Made by a program: the position numbers and the translations under genes | Notes under the pieces: generated by a model | The model's database searches: none | Told to the model about the DNA's origin: nothing | Seen by the model: only the letters and a program-made list of their open reading frames with translations | Assembly (NCBI GenBank): GCA_963714375.1 | Contig: CAVQOG010000008.1 | Coordinates: forward strand, 558,001-622,000 | DNA from: UBA5794 sp963714375 | GTDB lineage: Bacteria > Actinomycetota > Acidimicrobiia > Spongiisociales > UBA5794 | Reading direction: 5' to 3' | Length of the DNA stretch: 64,000 bases | Part shown: positions 50,601 to 59,609 of the stretch, in pieces | Layout: every line of letters starts with the position of its first letter | Numbering within the stretch: the first letter of the stretch is position 1

Positions 50601-52508
50601 GTGAACCGCACGGCGAGAACTATCCTCATCTACTTTGCCGCCATTGTTCTTGTGGTGCTTGCGTTTCAACTCGTGTTCAGCCAGGCGAGCGCACCAACCG
50701 AACTGACGCTTGACGAGTTCTACACCCACCTTGCAGCGGGCGATGTCGAAGGTGAAGTCCTCATGAAGGACCGCTCGAATGAGTTGTCAGGGACAATTGA
50801 CGATGGATCTGAGCCGTTTGAGTTTGTGGTGCGATATCCCGCTGACTTCGCAGGTGATCTGACCCTCGAACTCCAGGACTCAGGGATCTCGTTCAGGGTC
50901 GATGCTGAGGCTCCGACCATCTTCGACTACATCTTGACGTTTGTTCCCTATCTGTTGATATTCGGCCTCTTCATCTTCGTGATCATGCAGATGCAGGGCG
51001 GTGGAAACCGCGTGATGCAATTTGGCAAGTCCAAAGCAAAGCAGGTATCCAAAGACACCCCGAAAGTGCTTTTCTCAGACGTGGCCGGTGCCGACGAAGC
51101 GGTTGAAGAACTTGAGGAGATCAAGGACTTCCTCGCCTCCCCACAAAAATTCAGGGCCATGGGTGCCAAGATTCCGAAGGGCGTACTGCTGTACGGACCC
51201 CCGGGAACCGGCAAGACATTGCTTGCGCGGGCGGTTGCTGGAGAGGCTGGCGTCCCGTTCTTCTCGATCTCGGGATCGGATTTTGTTGAAATGTTCGTCG
51301 GTGTCGGTGCCTCACGGGTGAGGGACCTGTTCGACCAGGCCAAGCAGAACTCACCTTCGATTGTCTTCATTGACGAGATCGACGCTGTTGGTCGTCATCG
51401 TGGTGCGGGCCTTGGAGGTGGACACGATGAACGTGAACAGACGCTGAACCAGCTTCTCGTTGAACTCGACGGGTTCGATGTCACGTCCGGTGTGATCGTC
51501 ATCGCATCGACGAACCGGCCAGACATCCTCGACCCCGCGCTACTCAGGCCAGGGCGTTTCGACCGTCAGGTTGTCGTTGATCGGCCTGATCTCAAGGGCC
51601 GCGAGGCCATTCTTGCGGTTCATGCAAAAGGGAAGCCACTCGCCGAGGGAATCGATCTCGGGATTCTGGCGCGCCAGACTCCCGGATTCACGGGCGCGGA
51701 TCTCGCGAACCTCATCAACGAGGCGGCATTGCTTTCGGCGCGACTCGGCCACGACGAGATCGGCATGAAGAACCTGGAAGAAGCAATCGAACGGGTCATT
51801 GCAGGGCCGGAACGCAAGTCTCGCGTGATGTCCGAGAAGGAGAAAGAGATCACCGCGTATCACGAGGGTGGCCACGCCCTTGTGGGATATGCCCTCCCGA
51901 ATGCGGACCCGATCCACAAGGTCACGATCATCCCGCGTGGCCGCGCCGGTGGCTACACCCTTTCCTTGCCTCTCGAGGACAAGTACTACCAGCGGCGGTC
52001 CGAAATGGTGGATCAGCTTGCAATGCTCCTCGGCGGTCGCACAGCTGAGGAGCTCATCTTCGTCGATCCGACCACAGGGGCGAGCAACGACATCGAGAAG
52101 GCGACCCAGATTGCACGCAAGATGGTGATGGAATACGGAATGAGTGACAAGCTCGGCCCGCTCCAGTACGGAAAACCGGACGCCGAGGTATTCCTCGGTC
52201 GGGATTACAGCCGGTCCCAGGACTACTCAAACGAGGTTGCCGCGGCCGTAGACGAAGAGATCCGATACCTGATAACCCAAGCCCACGACGAGGCACGAGC
52301 CGTTCTTGAGACACACATCGATGCGCTCCATAGGATTGCGGCGGCCCTGATCGACAAAGAATCGCTTGGTGCTGATGAGGTGATCGAGATCTTCCACGAC
52401 GTACCCAAGTGGCAACACGAGGACGACGGGGCACTCCGCATCAAGGCGCCTGACTCTGTCGGCGGTATCCAACCAGCCGTAGCGGCACGCACCGACGGGA
52501 TTGTCTGA
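50601..52508 (+). CDS. ftsH: ATP-dependent zinc metalloprotease FtsH
   Basis: Membrane AAA+ protease, 635 residues. Two membrane segments (about 8-26 and 113-131) flank a periplasmic domain. AAA module: Walker A GPPGTGKT, Walker B IVFIDEIDAVG, pore loop FVEMFVGVGASRV, SRH near RPDILDPALLRPGRFDR. Peptidase: HEGGH in AYHEGGHALVGY, with the distal Asp in NDIEKAT. Degrades membrane and short-lived cytosolic proteins. GTG 50601 with TAGGAGT upstream. Confidence 0.97.
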   Translation: MNRTARTILIYFAAIVLVVLAFQLVFSQASAPTELTLDEFYTHLAAGDVEGEVLMKDRSNELSGTIDDGSEPFEFVVRYPADFAGDLTLELQDSGISFRVDAEAPTIFDYILTFVPYLLIFGLFIFVIMQMQGGGNRVMQFGKSKAKQVSKDTPKVLFSDVAGADEAVEELEEIKDFLASPQKFRAMGAKIPKGVLLYGPPGTGKTLLARAVAGEAGVPFFSISGSDFVEMFVGVGASRVRDLFDQAKQNSPSIVFIDEIDAVGRHRGAGLGGGHDEREQTLNQLLVELDGFDVTSGVIVIASTNRPDILDPALLRPGRFDRQVVVDRPDLKGREAILAVHAKGKPLAEGIDLGILARQTPGFTGADLANLINEAALLSARLGHDEIGMKNLEEAIERVIAGPERKSRVMSEKEKEITAYHEGGHALVGYALPNADPIHKVTIIPRGRAGGYTLSLPLEDKYYQRRSEMVDQLAMLLGGRTAEELIFVDPTTGASNDIEKATQIARKMVMEYGMSDKLGPLQYGKPDAEVFLGRDYSRSQDYSNEVAAAVDEEIRYLITQAHDEARAVLETHIDALHRIAAALIDKESLGADEVIEIFHDVPKWQHEDDGALRIKAPDSVGGIQPAVAARTDGIV

Positions 52509-52512
52509 CGCA

Positions 52513-53403
52513 GTGACGTCCGACATCGAACCCATTCACTCCGACACCAAGGCGCTTGCATGGTCCGTCCGAGGTGGAACGATTGATCTGACACATCCGA
52601 TTGTGATGGGTGTCGTCAACGTCACGCCCGATTCGTTCTCAGACGCAGGCCACAACGTTGATCCGATCGTTGCGATTGAAACGGGGATGGCGATGGCCGA
52701 ATCCGGTGCCGCAATCGTCGATGTTGGTGGTGAGTCAACAAGGCCAGGCTCCAGTGGCGTCCCCGTTGCCGAGGAACTCAAGAGGGTCATGCCTGTGGTC
52801 GAGGCGCTCGCAGGCGCAGGGATCAACGTCTCGATAGACACATCGAAGCCGGTGGTTGCCAAATCCGCCCTTGAGGCCGGTGCAGTCGTGGTCAACGATG
52901 TCACCGGGCTCGTAGAGGGAAAGATGATCGAAGTCTGCGCCGATCAGGGTGCTGGCGTTGTCATCATGCACATGCTCGGCGACCCACGGACGATGCAAGA
53001 CCACCCGCATTACGACGATGTCGTCGCAGATATCACGGCATTCCTCAAAGGAAGGGCGAATCGGGCGATCGCATCGGGAATCGGAGCTTCCCAGATCGTC
53101 CTCGATCCAGGAATCGGATTCGGAAAGACCGTCGATCACAATCTCGCCTTGCTGCGCTCAATCGGGCGACTCGGTGCCAGCGGCTTTCCGATCCTTGTCG
53201 GGGCGAGCCGGAAGCGATTCCTCTCGGCGATTCTCGAGCCCATCCGAGGTTCCACGACACCAGCCCAACGCGACAACGCGAGCCTTGCTGCTGTTGCCGT
53301 AGCAGTCGCCGGTGGGGCAAGCATTGTGCGGGTTCACAAGGTCTCTGCTGCGGTTGAGGTAGCGCATGTGGTTGACGCTATCGTGCGATCAAGAGGGTCG
53401 TGA
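52513..53403 (+). CDS. folP: Dihydropteroate synthase
   Basis: Condenses pABA with dihydropterin pyrophosphate; the sulfonamide target. 296 residues of TIM-barrel: VMGVVNVTPDSFSDAG, DVGGESTRPGSSGVP, VVNDVTGLVEG, HMLGDPRTMQ, LDPGIGFGKTVDHN and GASRKRFL. GTG 52513 is five bases after the ftsH stop; the frame also allows TTG 52501. folE and folB, usual neighbours in Actinobacteria, are not between ftsH and folP here. Confidence 0.95.
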   Translation: MTSDIEPIHSDTKALAWSVRGGTIDLTHPIVMGVVNVTPDSFSDAGHNVDPIVAIETGMAMAESGAAIVDVGGESTRPGSSGVPVAEELKRVMPVVEALAGAGINVSIDTSKPVVAKSALEAGAVVVNDVTGLVEGKMIEVCADQGAGVVIMHMLGDPRTMQDHPHYDDVVADITAFLKGRANRAIASGIGASQIVLDPGIGFGKTVDHNLALLRSIGRLGASGFPILVGASRKRFLSAILEPIRGSTTPAQRDNASLAAVAVAVAGGASIVRVHKVSAAVEVAHVVDAIVRSRGS

Positions 53404-53412
53404 ACAGCTGAT

Positions 53413-53895
53413 ATGAGCAAAAAATCCACAGGACTTGAACCGCGGGGATTCCGTTGGGTCATCAAAGGTCGGCTCGCCGTCTCCGAAAGGGTCGGTGGAT
53501 ACGGCTTCCAACACCGCAAGGTGCGTCGGGAAGAGGAGCTCATCTGGCTCCGGGATCAGGGGATCAACTCGATCGTCAACCTTCTCGGTCCTGCCCAGAC
53601 GTCACAGCCGTACGACACCGCCGGATTCGTGTTCTCGTCGAGCGATGTTCCAGCGGATCTTGAACCGGAGGACGCCCCTCCGATCTTCAAGCTTCTCCAT
53701 GAGGCTCTGACTCCCGAGGGTGCTGTCGTGCTCGTCCATCGCGACACGATTGACGACACGCTTGCGGGACTTCTCGCCGGCTACCTGATCTACTCGGGGA
53801 TGCTCGACGACCCCATCGTCGCAACCGACGTCATCCAGAGGATCCTCGCGAGGGCGATCGGGCCGGAAGGTCGGCGCCTCATCCCCGAGGTCTGA
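53413..53895 (+). CDS. Dual-specificity-phosphatase-like protein without the catalytic Cys
   Basis: Protein of 160 residues in the folate operon. It has a DSP-like fold: RLAVSERVGGYGFQHRKVRR, EEELIWLRDQGINSIVNLLG, then GAVVLVHRDTIDDTLAGLLAGYLIYSG. In active phosphatases that last strand reads VHCxxGxxRT; here it is VHRDTIDD, so the nucleophile Cys and the Arg are gone. Probably a non-catalytic binding protein. It sits where folB often lies but does not resemble dihydroneopterin aldolase. Starts 10 bases after folP, ends 3 before folK. Confidence 0.65.
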   Translation: MSKKSTGLEPRGFRWVIKGRLAVSERVGGYGFQHRKVRREEELIWLRDQGINSIVNLLGPAQTSQPYDTAGFVFSSSDVPADLEPEDAPPIFKLLHEALTPEGAVVLVHRDTIDDTLAGLLAGYLIYSGMLDDPIVATDVIQRILARAIGPEGRRLIPEV

Positions 53896-53897
53896 AG

Positions 53898-55217
53898 GTG
53901 GCCCGAGCATTCATCGGACTCGGCTCGAATGTGGGCGATCGAAGGCAGCATCTCGCCGAGGCCCTGATCGTGCTTGCCGACCTCGGAACCATCACCTGCG
54001 GCTCCCCGATCTACGAAACAGAGCCGATCGGTGTGACCAACCAAGACCCGTTCGAGAATGCTGTCGTTGGCCTCGAAACAGACCTCGACCCCATGGACCT
54101 ACTCACACGGTTGCTTGATATCGAACAAAGCCACGGGCGTATCCGTGGCGAACGCTGGGGTCCCAGAACCCTCGACCTTGACATCCTCTGGTATGACGGG
54201 CGGACAATCGATGAGCCGGGTCTCACGATTCCTCATCCAAGGATCAGAGAGCGGAACTTCGTCCTTGCACCGCTCGTGTACGCCGCTCCGGGGCTTGGAG
54301 ACGTAAAGGGCCCGTACGCAGAATCCCTTGCCAGCGTCGGTCACCAGGACATTCGAAAGGTCACAGGGCCAGTCGACGCTGGTACTCCGAGGTGGATGTC
54401 AGGTCTATCGGATGCACTCAATCTCCAAGGAGAGAATGGCATCTACACCGCTGCAATGGATGTCGACTGGGAGAATCGAAATGGTTCCATGTTCGGTGCG
54501 TATCTCGCGGCGTCGGTTCTGGTCGCTGGAGGAGCCGAGCACCCTAACAAGGTTCCGACGTCCCTCACCTATCGCTATCTCGAGGCTGTGCCAGGCGACG
54601 CCGTAGTGACCATTGAGGTGGAGCACAATCGCCGCAGCAACCGGTCCGCAGAAATGTCGATGTCGATCCTTGTGGATGGTGCCGAATTCGGGCGGGCACA
54701 TATGTCCGTGGCTGTTGACCGAGGTGATGAGATCGCAGCCACACCCATGCCAACAGTGTTGCCAATATCGGACTGTTTTCCGCTCGATGAAATCATCGAT
54801 TCGATGGGCGGTGAACCAGGCAACTCCGTGCGGAGTTGGCGGCCGGTGGAGAACTGGAAGATCCCAGACCTCGTCGATGGCAGCACGGGAATGGTGCGAG
54901 CATGGTGCCCGAACACCGCCGAAGGGTGGGACGACGCCTATTTGTCCGCGGCCAGTCTGTTCATGCCGATCGATGCGCTCATATGGCCCGTGACGATGCT
55001 CGGATCCGGGCTTCTCGGTGTCAAGCCGATGTTCACGCCAACCGTGGAGATCTCCGCTCGTTTCGCCAAGTCGAGCAATCTTGGTGGATGGTTCCTCGGC
55101 GAAGCACGTATCGACCATCTGACGACGAAATCGGTCGCTGGATCGATACAGGTCTGGGACGAGGATGGATCCCACGCTGCGACAGGCCATTCGCTCAATC
55201 TCACGCTCGCGTGGTGA
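53898..55217 (+). CDS. folK: FolK fused to a double-hotdog thioesterase-like domain
   Basis: 439-residue fusion. Residues 1-160 are 6-hydroxymethyl-dihydropterin pyrophosphokinase: FIGLGSNVGDR, YETEPIGVTNQDPFENAVV, RIRGERWGPRTLDLDILWYD and PHPRIRERNFVLAPL. Residues ~170-438 look like two hotdog folds of the TesB/acyl-CoA thioesterase II type: NRNGSMFGAYLAASVLVAGG, TSLTYRYLEAVPGDAVVTIEVEH in the first, SAASLFMPIDALIWPV, PTVEISARFAKSSNLGGWFL and WDEDGSHAATGHSLNL in the second. Such a fusion is not something I know from the family; the reading frame is continuous with no sign of an error at the join. Confidence 0.85.
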   Translation: MARAFIGLGSNVGDRRQHLAEALIVLADLGTITCGSPIYETEPIGVTNQDPFENAVVGLETDLDPMDLLTRLLDIEQSHGRIRGERWGPRTLDLDILWYDGRTIDEPGLTIPHPRIRERNFVLAPLVYAAPGLGDVKGPYAESLASVGHQDIRKVTGPVDAGTPRWMSGLSDALNLQGENGIYTAAMDVDWENRNGSMFGAYLAASVLVAGGAEHPNKVPTSLTYRYLEAVPGDAVVTIEVEHNRRSNRSAEMSMSILVDGAEFGRAHMSVAVDRGDEIAATPMPTVLPISDCFPLDEIIDSMGGEPGNSVRSWRPVENWKIPDLVDGSTGMVRAWCPNTAEGWDDAYLSAASLFMPIDALIWPVTMLGSGLLGVKPMFTPTVEISARFAKSSNLGGWFLGEARIDHLTTKSVAGSIQVWDEDGSHAATGHSLNLTLAW

Positions 55218-55308
55218 TGGGTCGCGTGGTGATGGGTACACCAGTTCTGCAAAGTACGCTATTGGTCGGACCGATACCCCCACCGGCGCATGCCTGGATC
55301 GGAGCCTC

Positions 55309-56094
55309 ATGAAGATCGCCGTCTATGGACCCGGAAGGGCAGGCGGAGCACTCGCGCTCGCTGCGTCGCGGGCCGGGCACCAAATCACGAGTATCGACGG
55401 TCGAGACCCCGATGCGGTCACCGCACTCACAGACTTGGTCCATCCGGAAGGCGGGTCGCCTGAACTCCTCATCATTGCGGTGTCGGATGACGCCATCGGC
55501 GCGGTAGCGACTGCGCTGGCGACGTCCGCTCGAGCAGTCGTACATGTGTCGGGGGCTGTTCCCGTTGATGTTCTCAAGCCGTTCGCTTTCGGTGGATCCG
55601 CAATTGGCTCCTTCCATCCGCTTCAGACGTTCCCCAACGCCGTGATCGGTGCTGACCGGCTGGCTGGTGCTGCCATCGCGGTGACCGCAGAAGGGGAACT
55701 TGGCGAAACGCTGTTCGCTCTTGCAGAGTCGCTTGGTTGTCATCCGTTCGCCATCGCCGATGAACGCAAGCCGCTCTATCACGCGGCAGCTTCCGCGTCG
55801 GCGAACTACACCCTTGCCGCACTTGCTGTCGCATCGAAGCTCTATACCGCTGCGGGTGTCGATCCGGGTGTTGCGAAACCTCTCGTTCAGGCGGTCGTGG
55901 ACAACGCGTTTGAACTCGGACCGGACTCCGCCCTTACGGGCCCGATCGCACGCGGTGATGTCGCTACCGTTGAGGCTCAGATCGCTGCGGTTCGAACCGC
56001 CGCACCGACCATGATTGACGCGTTCATCGACCTCGGGCGGATCACCGCGGACATTGCTGGCAATGCTGAGCTCTTCAGTGAGGTGTTCGGATGA
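55309..56094 (+). CDS. Rossmann/DUF2520 protein
   Basis: Protein of 261 residues. N-terminal Rossmann domain (KIAVYGPGRAGGALALAASR, LLIIAVSDDAIGAV, VVHVSGAVPVDVLK) and a helical DUF2520 domain (AIADERKPLYHAAASASANY, AALAVASKLYTAAGV). Resembles ketopantoate/pyrroline-5-carboxylate reductase-like dehydrogenases and is a common actinobacterial neighbour of panC. GSFHPLQTFPN is the family signature. ATG 55309 is preferred; its stop overlaps panC. It may serve as a ketopantoate reductase substitute, which is inference. Confidence 0.85.
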   Translation: MKIAVYGPGRAGGALALAASRAGHQITSIDGRDPDAVTALTDLVHPEGGSPELLIIAVSDDAIGAVATALATSARAVVHVSGAVPVDVLKPFAFGGSAIGSFHPLQTFPNAVIGADRLAGAAIAVTAEGELGETLFALAESLGCHPFAIADERKPLYHAAASASANYTLAALAVASKLYTAAGVDPGVAKPLVQAVVDNAFELGPDSALTGPIARGDVATVEAQIAAVRTAAPTMIDAFIDLGRITADIAGNAELFSEVFG

Positions 56095-56990
56095 TGACGC
56101 TGAGGACATTCGCTGAGGTGCGGGCTGCGGTTTCGGGGTCAGTTGCCCTGGTGCCGACCATGGGATTCCTTCACGAGGGCCATTTGAGCCTTGTTTCGGC
56201 AGCCGCTGACATGGCAGACACCACGGTTGTGTCGTTGTTCGTCAATCCGACACAATTCGGAGACGACGTCGACCTTGACGCCTACCCGCGAAACGAGGAG
56301 CGCGACGCCGCGCTTTCCCAGAGAGCGGGTGCAGACATCCTCTTCGCCCCGTCTGCTGAAGAGGTGTATCCGGAGGGAAAGCGGGTCACGGTCCGAGTCG
56401 GCGGAGTAGGAGATGCGATGGAGGGTCGGTTCCGCCACGGCCACTTCGAAGGTGTTGCAACGGTTGTCGCCAAGCTGTTTGGGGGCATTGATCCGGACCA
56501 CGCGTTCTTTGGAAGGAAGGACGCCCAGCAGCTTGCTGTCGTGCGAACGATGCGAAGTGGCCTGCAATTCCCCGTTCGCATCCACGGCATGCCGACGGTG
56601 CGCGAACCCGATGGGCTCGCCCTGTCGAGTCGCAACACGCGCCTCGCCCCTGAGGTTCGCGTTGAAGCGATCTCGCTCAGTCGCGCACTCTTCGCTGCGG
56701 CTGATGTGATCGAGGCCGGGGTCGGCGACGCTTCCCGGATACGAGCTACTGCTCGAACCGTGATCGAGGACCTGCCCGGTGTAGAACTTGAATACATCGA
56801 GGTTGCAGATGCGCATTCCGCTGCACCGGTCGAATCGATTGTCAAAGACTCCTTCGTAGCAATTGCCGCTCGTGTCGGGGGTGTGCGACTAATCGACAAC
56901 GTAGCTGTTGAGGCTGAAACCATGACTGTCGATCGCGGCATCGTGCTCGACCACCAAAGCATTCTGTATGAGGAAGCACGTTCTGTATGA
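56091..56990 (+). CDS. panC: Pantothenate synthetase
   Basis: Joins pantoate and beta-alanine with ATP; 299 residues. Motifs: LVPTMGFLHEGHLSLV, FVNPTQFG, HFEGVATVVAKLF, FFGRKDAQQLAVVR, GLALSSRNTRL. ATG 56091 (second M at 56094) overlaps the preceding stop. Followed in 10 bases by coaX, forming a pantothenate-to-CoA segment. Confidence 0.96.
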   Translation: MMTLRTFAEVRAAVSGSVALVPTMGFLHEGHLSLVSAAADMADTTVVSLFVNPTQFGDDVDLDAYPRNEERDAALSQRAGADILFAPSAEEVYPEGKRVTVRVGGVGDAMEGRFRHGHFEGVATVVAKLFGGIDPDHAFFGRKDAQQLAVVRTMRSGLQFPVRIHGMPTVREPDGLALSSRNTRLAPEVRVEAISLSRALFAAADVIEAGVGDASRIRATARTVIEDLPGVELEYIEVADAHSAAPVESIVKDSFVAIAARVGGVRLIDNVAVEAETMTVDRGIVLDHQSILYEEARSV

Positions 56991-56999
56991 GGAGGAACC

Positions 57000-57773
57000 A
57001 TGCTCCTGACCGTTGATGTTGGCAACACCCAGACTGCCCTCGGGATGTTCGAGCGAGATGAGTTGATCGGTCACTGGCGTGTGTCAACCGATCCCGTGGC
57101 AACGCTCGATGAGATTCGGTGGGAGATGACAGGAATCCTCAGACAGGATGGCTTCACCCCTGATGACATCTTGGGAATTGCGATATCGAGCGTGGTGCCT
57201 GCTGTCACGACGAATCTTCGCAAGATCACGCACTACCTCACGGCGGGGCATTCTGTTGTTGTGGAACCGGGGGTGAAGACCGGGATGGCAATCGAGATCG
57301 ACAACCCACATGAGGTGGGTGCCGACCGCATCGTCAACTCGGTTGCCGCCCGCCACAAGTATGGGTCTCCCGTTGTTGTCGTTGATTTCGGTACTTCAAC
57401 AAACTTCGATGTTGTCGGAGTAGAAGGTGCCTATCTCGGCGGAGTGATCGCACCGGGGCTTGAGATTGCAACCAATGCGCTCGTTTCGGGGACTGCGGCG
57501 CTCCGTCGGGTCGAATTCTCGCCACCACGAAGCGTCATCGGGAAGGGCACGGTCGAGGCCATCCAGTCTGGAGCCGTGTTTGGTCATGCCGGGATGGTTG
57601 ATGGCATCGTCGAGAGGATCGCCGACGAATTGGACACCGATGTGACCAGAGTGGCCACCGGTGGCCTTGCGTCTACCATCGTGCCCCATTGTCACAGTGT
57701 CGATACGATCGACGCGTATCTCACACTCGAAGGACTCAAGATCATCTTCGACCTCAACCAGGATCCTGCATGA
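57000..57773 (+). CDS. coaX: Type III pantothenate kinase
   Basis: First CoA-biosynthesis step, 257 residues. ASKHA fold: LLTVDVGNTQTALGMF, VEPGVKTGMAI, HEVGADRIVNSVAA, VVVDFGTSTNFDVV, GGVIAPGLEIATNAL. Start ATG 57000 follows GAGGAGGAACC, a strong ribosome site. Its stop overlaps lysS. Type III kinases are insensitive to CoA feedback. Confidence 0.95.
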   Translation: MLLTVDVGNTQTALGMFERDELIGHWRVSTDPVATLDEIRWEMTGILRQDGFTPDDILGIAISSVVPAVTTNLRKITHYLTAGHSVVVEPGVKTGMAIEIDNPHEVGADRIVNSVAARHKYGSPVVVVDFGTSTNFDVVGVEGAYLGGVIAPGLEIATNALVSGTAALRRVEFSPPRSVIGKGTVEAIQSGAVFGHAGMVDGIVERIADELDTDVTRVATGGLASTIVPHCHSVDTIDAYLTLEGLKIIFDLNQDPA

Positions 57774-59311
57774 CCGACACTCCCGATGACAGCCCGGTTG
57801 AAGAACTCGACGACTTCTCCGTCGAGGATCTCGACGACAGTTATTCGCTTGAGGCGCATCCCCTGACACGTGACCGCGTTGCCAAGTATCGGCTGGCACT
57901 TGAGGATGGTGGCTTCCCGTACTCGTTCGAGCGAGATGCCACTGCGCAAGACCTGGCGAATCGATTCCCAGAGATCGAGCCGGGAACAGAGACCGGCGAG
58001 ACGGTTACGGTCGCTGGCAGGCTCATGAACACGCGGGTGATGGGGAAGTTGATCTTTGCGGTCGTATCTGATGTGACCGGAACACTCCAGCTGTTTGTCG
58101 ACAAGGCAACGCTCGGCGATGAGGGCTTTGCCTCCTTCAAGGACATCGACACTGGTGATTGGATCGGAGCGACCGGCGAAGTCATGACGACCAAGCGCGG
58201 CGAGCTTTCTGTACGCATCGAATCCTTCGTCCTCCTTCAAAAGAGCTTGAGACCGCTGCCGGACAAGTGGCATGGGCTCAAGGACGTCGAAGCTCGATCT
58301 CGGCGCAGGTATGTGGATCTCATGGCAAACGACGATGCCCGCACCGTCGCCATAACGCGCACCAGGATCATCGGAGAACTCCGCCGCCAGTTTGAGGCGA
58401 GGGGCTACATCGAAGTGGACACACCTGTGCTGCTCCCCGAGGCAACCGGAGCAACGGCTCGTCCATTCGAGACACACCACAACGCACTCGATCTTGACAT
58501 GCAACTGCGGATCGCGACTGAGCTCTATCTCAAGCGTCTGGTGGTTGGCGGCCTCGAGCGAGTGTTCGAGATCGGGCGCATCTTCCGAAATGAAGGTATC
58601 GACGCCGAGCACAATCCCGAATTCACGATGCTTGAGTCGTATCAGGCGTTTGCGGACTACACCACCATCATGACGCTGGTCGAGGAAGTGGTTGGCGCTT
58701 GCGCCGTAGCGGCGAACGGTTCGACTGACGTCGAGGTCGATGGCAAGTTGCTGAGCCTCGCCGCTCCGTTCAAGCGGGTTCCGATGCTCGATGCCGTCAG
58801 GGATGCGACCGGTCTTGACATCGACTACGACACGGACATCGACGAATTGCGGTCTGCTGCTCGAATCCATGGTGTCAATCCTGAGGATCATTGGGGTTCT
58901 GGGAAGCTGGTCGAGGTCCTGTTCGATGCGACTGTCGAAGAAACCATCTGGGAGCCGACATTCGTCACGGAACACCCGATCGAGGTATCACCCCTGTCGC
59001 GGGCCCACAGGTCAAAGCCACACGTCACCGAACGGTTCGAGCTTTTCATTGCAGGATCCGAGTACGCAAATGCTTTTTCCGAACTCAACGACCCATTCGA
59101 TCAGCGAGCACGATTCGAGACACAGGCAGCCATGAGGGCTGCTGGAGACGACGAGGCGCATCCCATCGACGAGGACTACATCCGTGCCCTCGAATACGGC
59201 CTGCCACCCACCGGGGGCCTCGGAATCGGCGTCGACCGTCTGATCATGCTGCTCACCGGCAAGACCCACATCCGCGAGGTCATCCTCTTCCCAACCATGC
59301 GCCCCGAATGA
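57770..59311 (+). CDS. lysS: Lysyl-tRNA synthetase, class II
   Basis: Charges tRNA-Lys. 513 residues: an acidic N-terminal extension (SPVEELDDFSVEDLDDSY), OB-fold anticodon-binding domain (VTVAGRLMNTRVMGKLIFA) and catalytic core with motif 1 GYIEVDTPVLLPEA, motif 2 RVFEIGRIFRNEGID and motif 3 GLGIGVDRLIMLLTG. ATG 57770 overlaps the coaX stop. Ends a long plus-strand run that starts at hpt/ftsH. Confidence 0.97.
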   Translation: MTDTPDDSPVEELDDFSVEDLDDSYSLEAHPLTRDRVAKYRLALEDGGFPYSFERDATAQDLANRFPEIEPGTETGETVTVAGRLMNTRVMGKLIFAVVSDVTGTLQLFVDKATLGDEGFASFKDIDTGDWIGATGEVMTTKRGELSVRIESFVLLQKSLRPLPDKWHGLKDVEARSRRRYVDLMANDDARTVAITRTRIIGELRRQFEARGYIEVDTPVLLPEATGATARPFETHHNALDLDMQLRIATELYLKRLVVGGLERVFEIGRIFRNEGIDAEHNPEFTMLESYQAFADYTTIMTLVEEVVGACAVAANGSTDVEVDGKLLSLAAPFKRVPMLDAVRDATGLDIDYDTDIDELRSAARIHGVNPEDHWGSGKLVEVLFDATVEETIWEPTFVTEHPIEVSPLSRAHRSKPHVTERFELFIAGSEYANAFSELNDPFDQRARFETQAAMRAAGDDEAHPIDEDYIRALEYGLPPTGGLGIGVDRLIMLLTGKTHIREVILFPTMRPE

Positions 59312-59360
59312 GGCTTCGCCGGATTACGGATCGTCTTCGATCAAGGGTCGACCACAAACC

Positions 59361-59413
59361 CGTCCCCCCTTCAGGGGGGACAGCAGAGGAGCGAAGCGAC
59401 GATGCAGGGGGCC
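59361..59413 (+). repeat. REP-like hairpin element B4
   Basis: TCCCCCC-TTCA-GGGGGGA hairpin (59363-59380), ACAGCAGAGGAGCGAAGCG stem region, then GATGCAGGGGGCCC. Same order as B1 and B3. Faces B5. Confidence 0.7.
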
Positions 59414-59500
59414 CGTGGAGTCTGCGACCACGAGAGTGCGTAGAGCTAGGGGCAGGAGGAGACCGAGGCCCTGCCGGAAGACGGGGCTCGCGGGCTCGCA

Positions 59501-59551
59501 CGCCCCCCTGATCCGACTACGTCGGATCTGTCCCCCCTGAAGGGAGGACGG
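59501..59551 (-). repeat. REP-like hairpin element B5, convergent to B4
   Basis: Minus-strand copy nearly identical to B1 (13511-13561). Second stem here is GATCCGAC/GTCGGATC (59510-59528) against GATTCGAC/GTCGAATC in B1: a C-G for T-A compensatory change. Confidence 0.75.
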
Positions 59552-59609
59552 GATTACGGATTACGGCCTACGGTCCTCCGACCGTCCGATGTCCGATGTC
59601 CGACGTCCG
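59551..59609. repeat. 7-bp repeats (GGATTAC and GTCCGAT)
   Basis: GGATTAC repeated twice, then CCTACGG, followed by GTCCGAT-GTCCGAT-GTCCGAC-GTCCG. Same 7-bp period again, adjacent to B5. Confidence 0.75.

Noticed and set aside
57692..58975. 427-residue open frame on the minus strand
   Set aside because: Antisense to lysS; no recognisable protein and composition typical of shadow frames in high-GC DNA.
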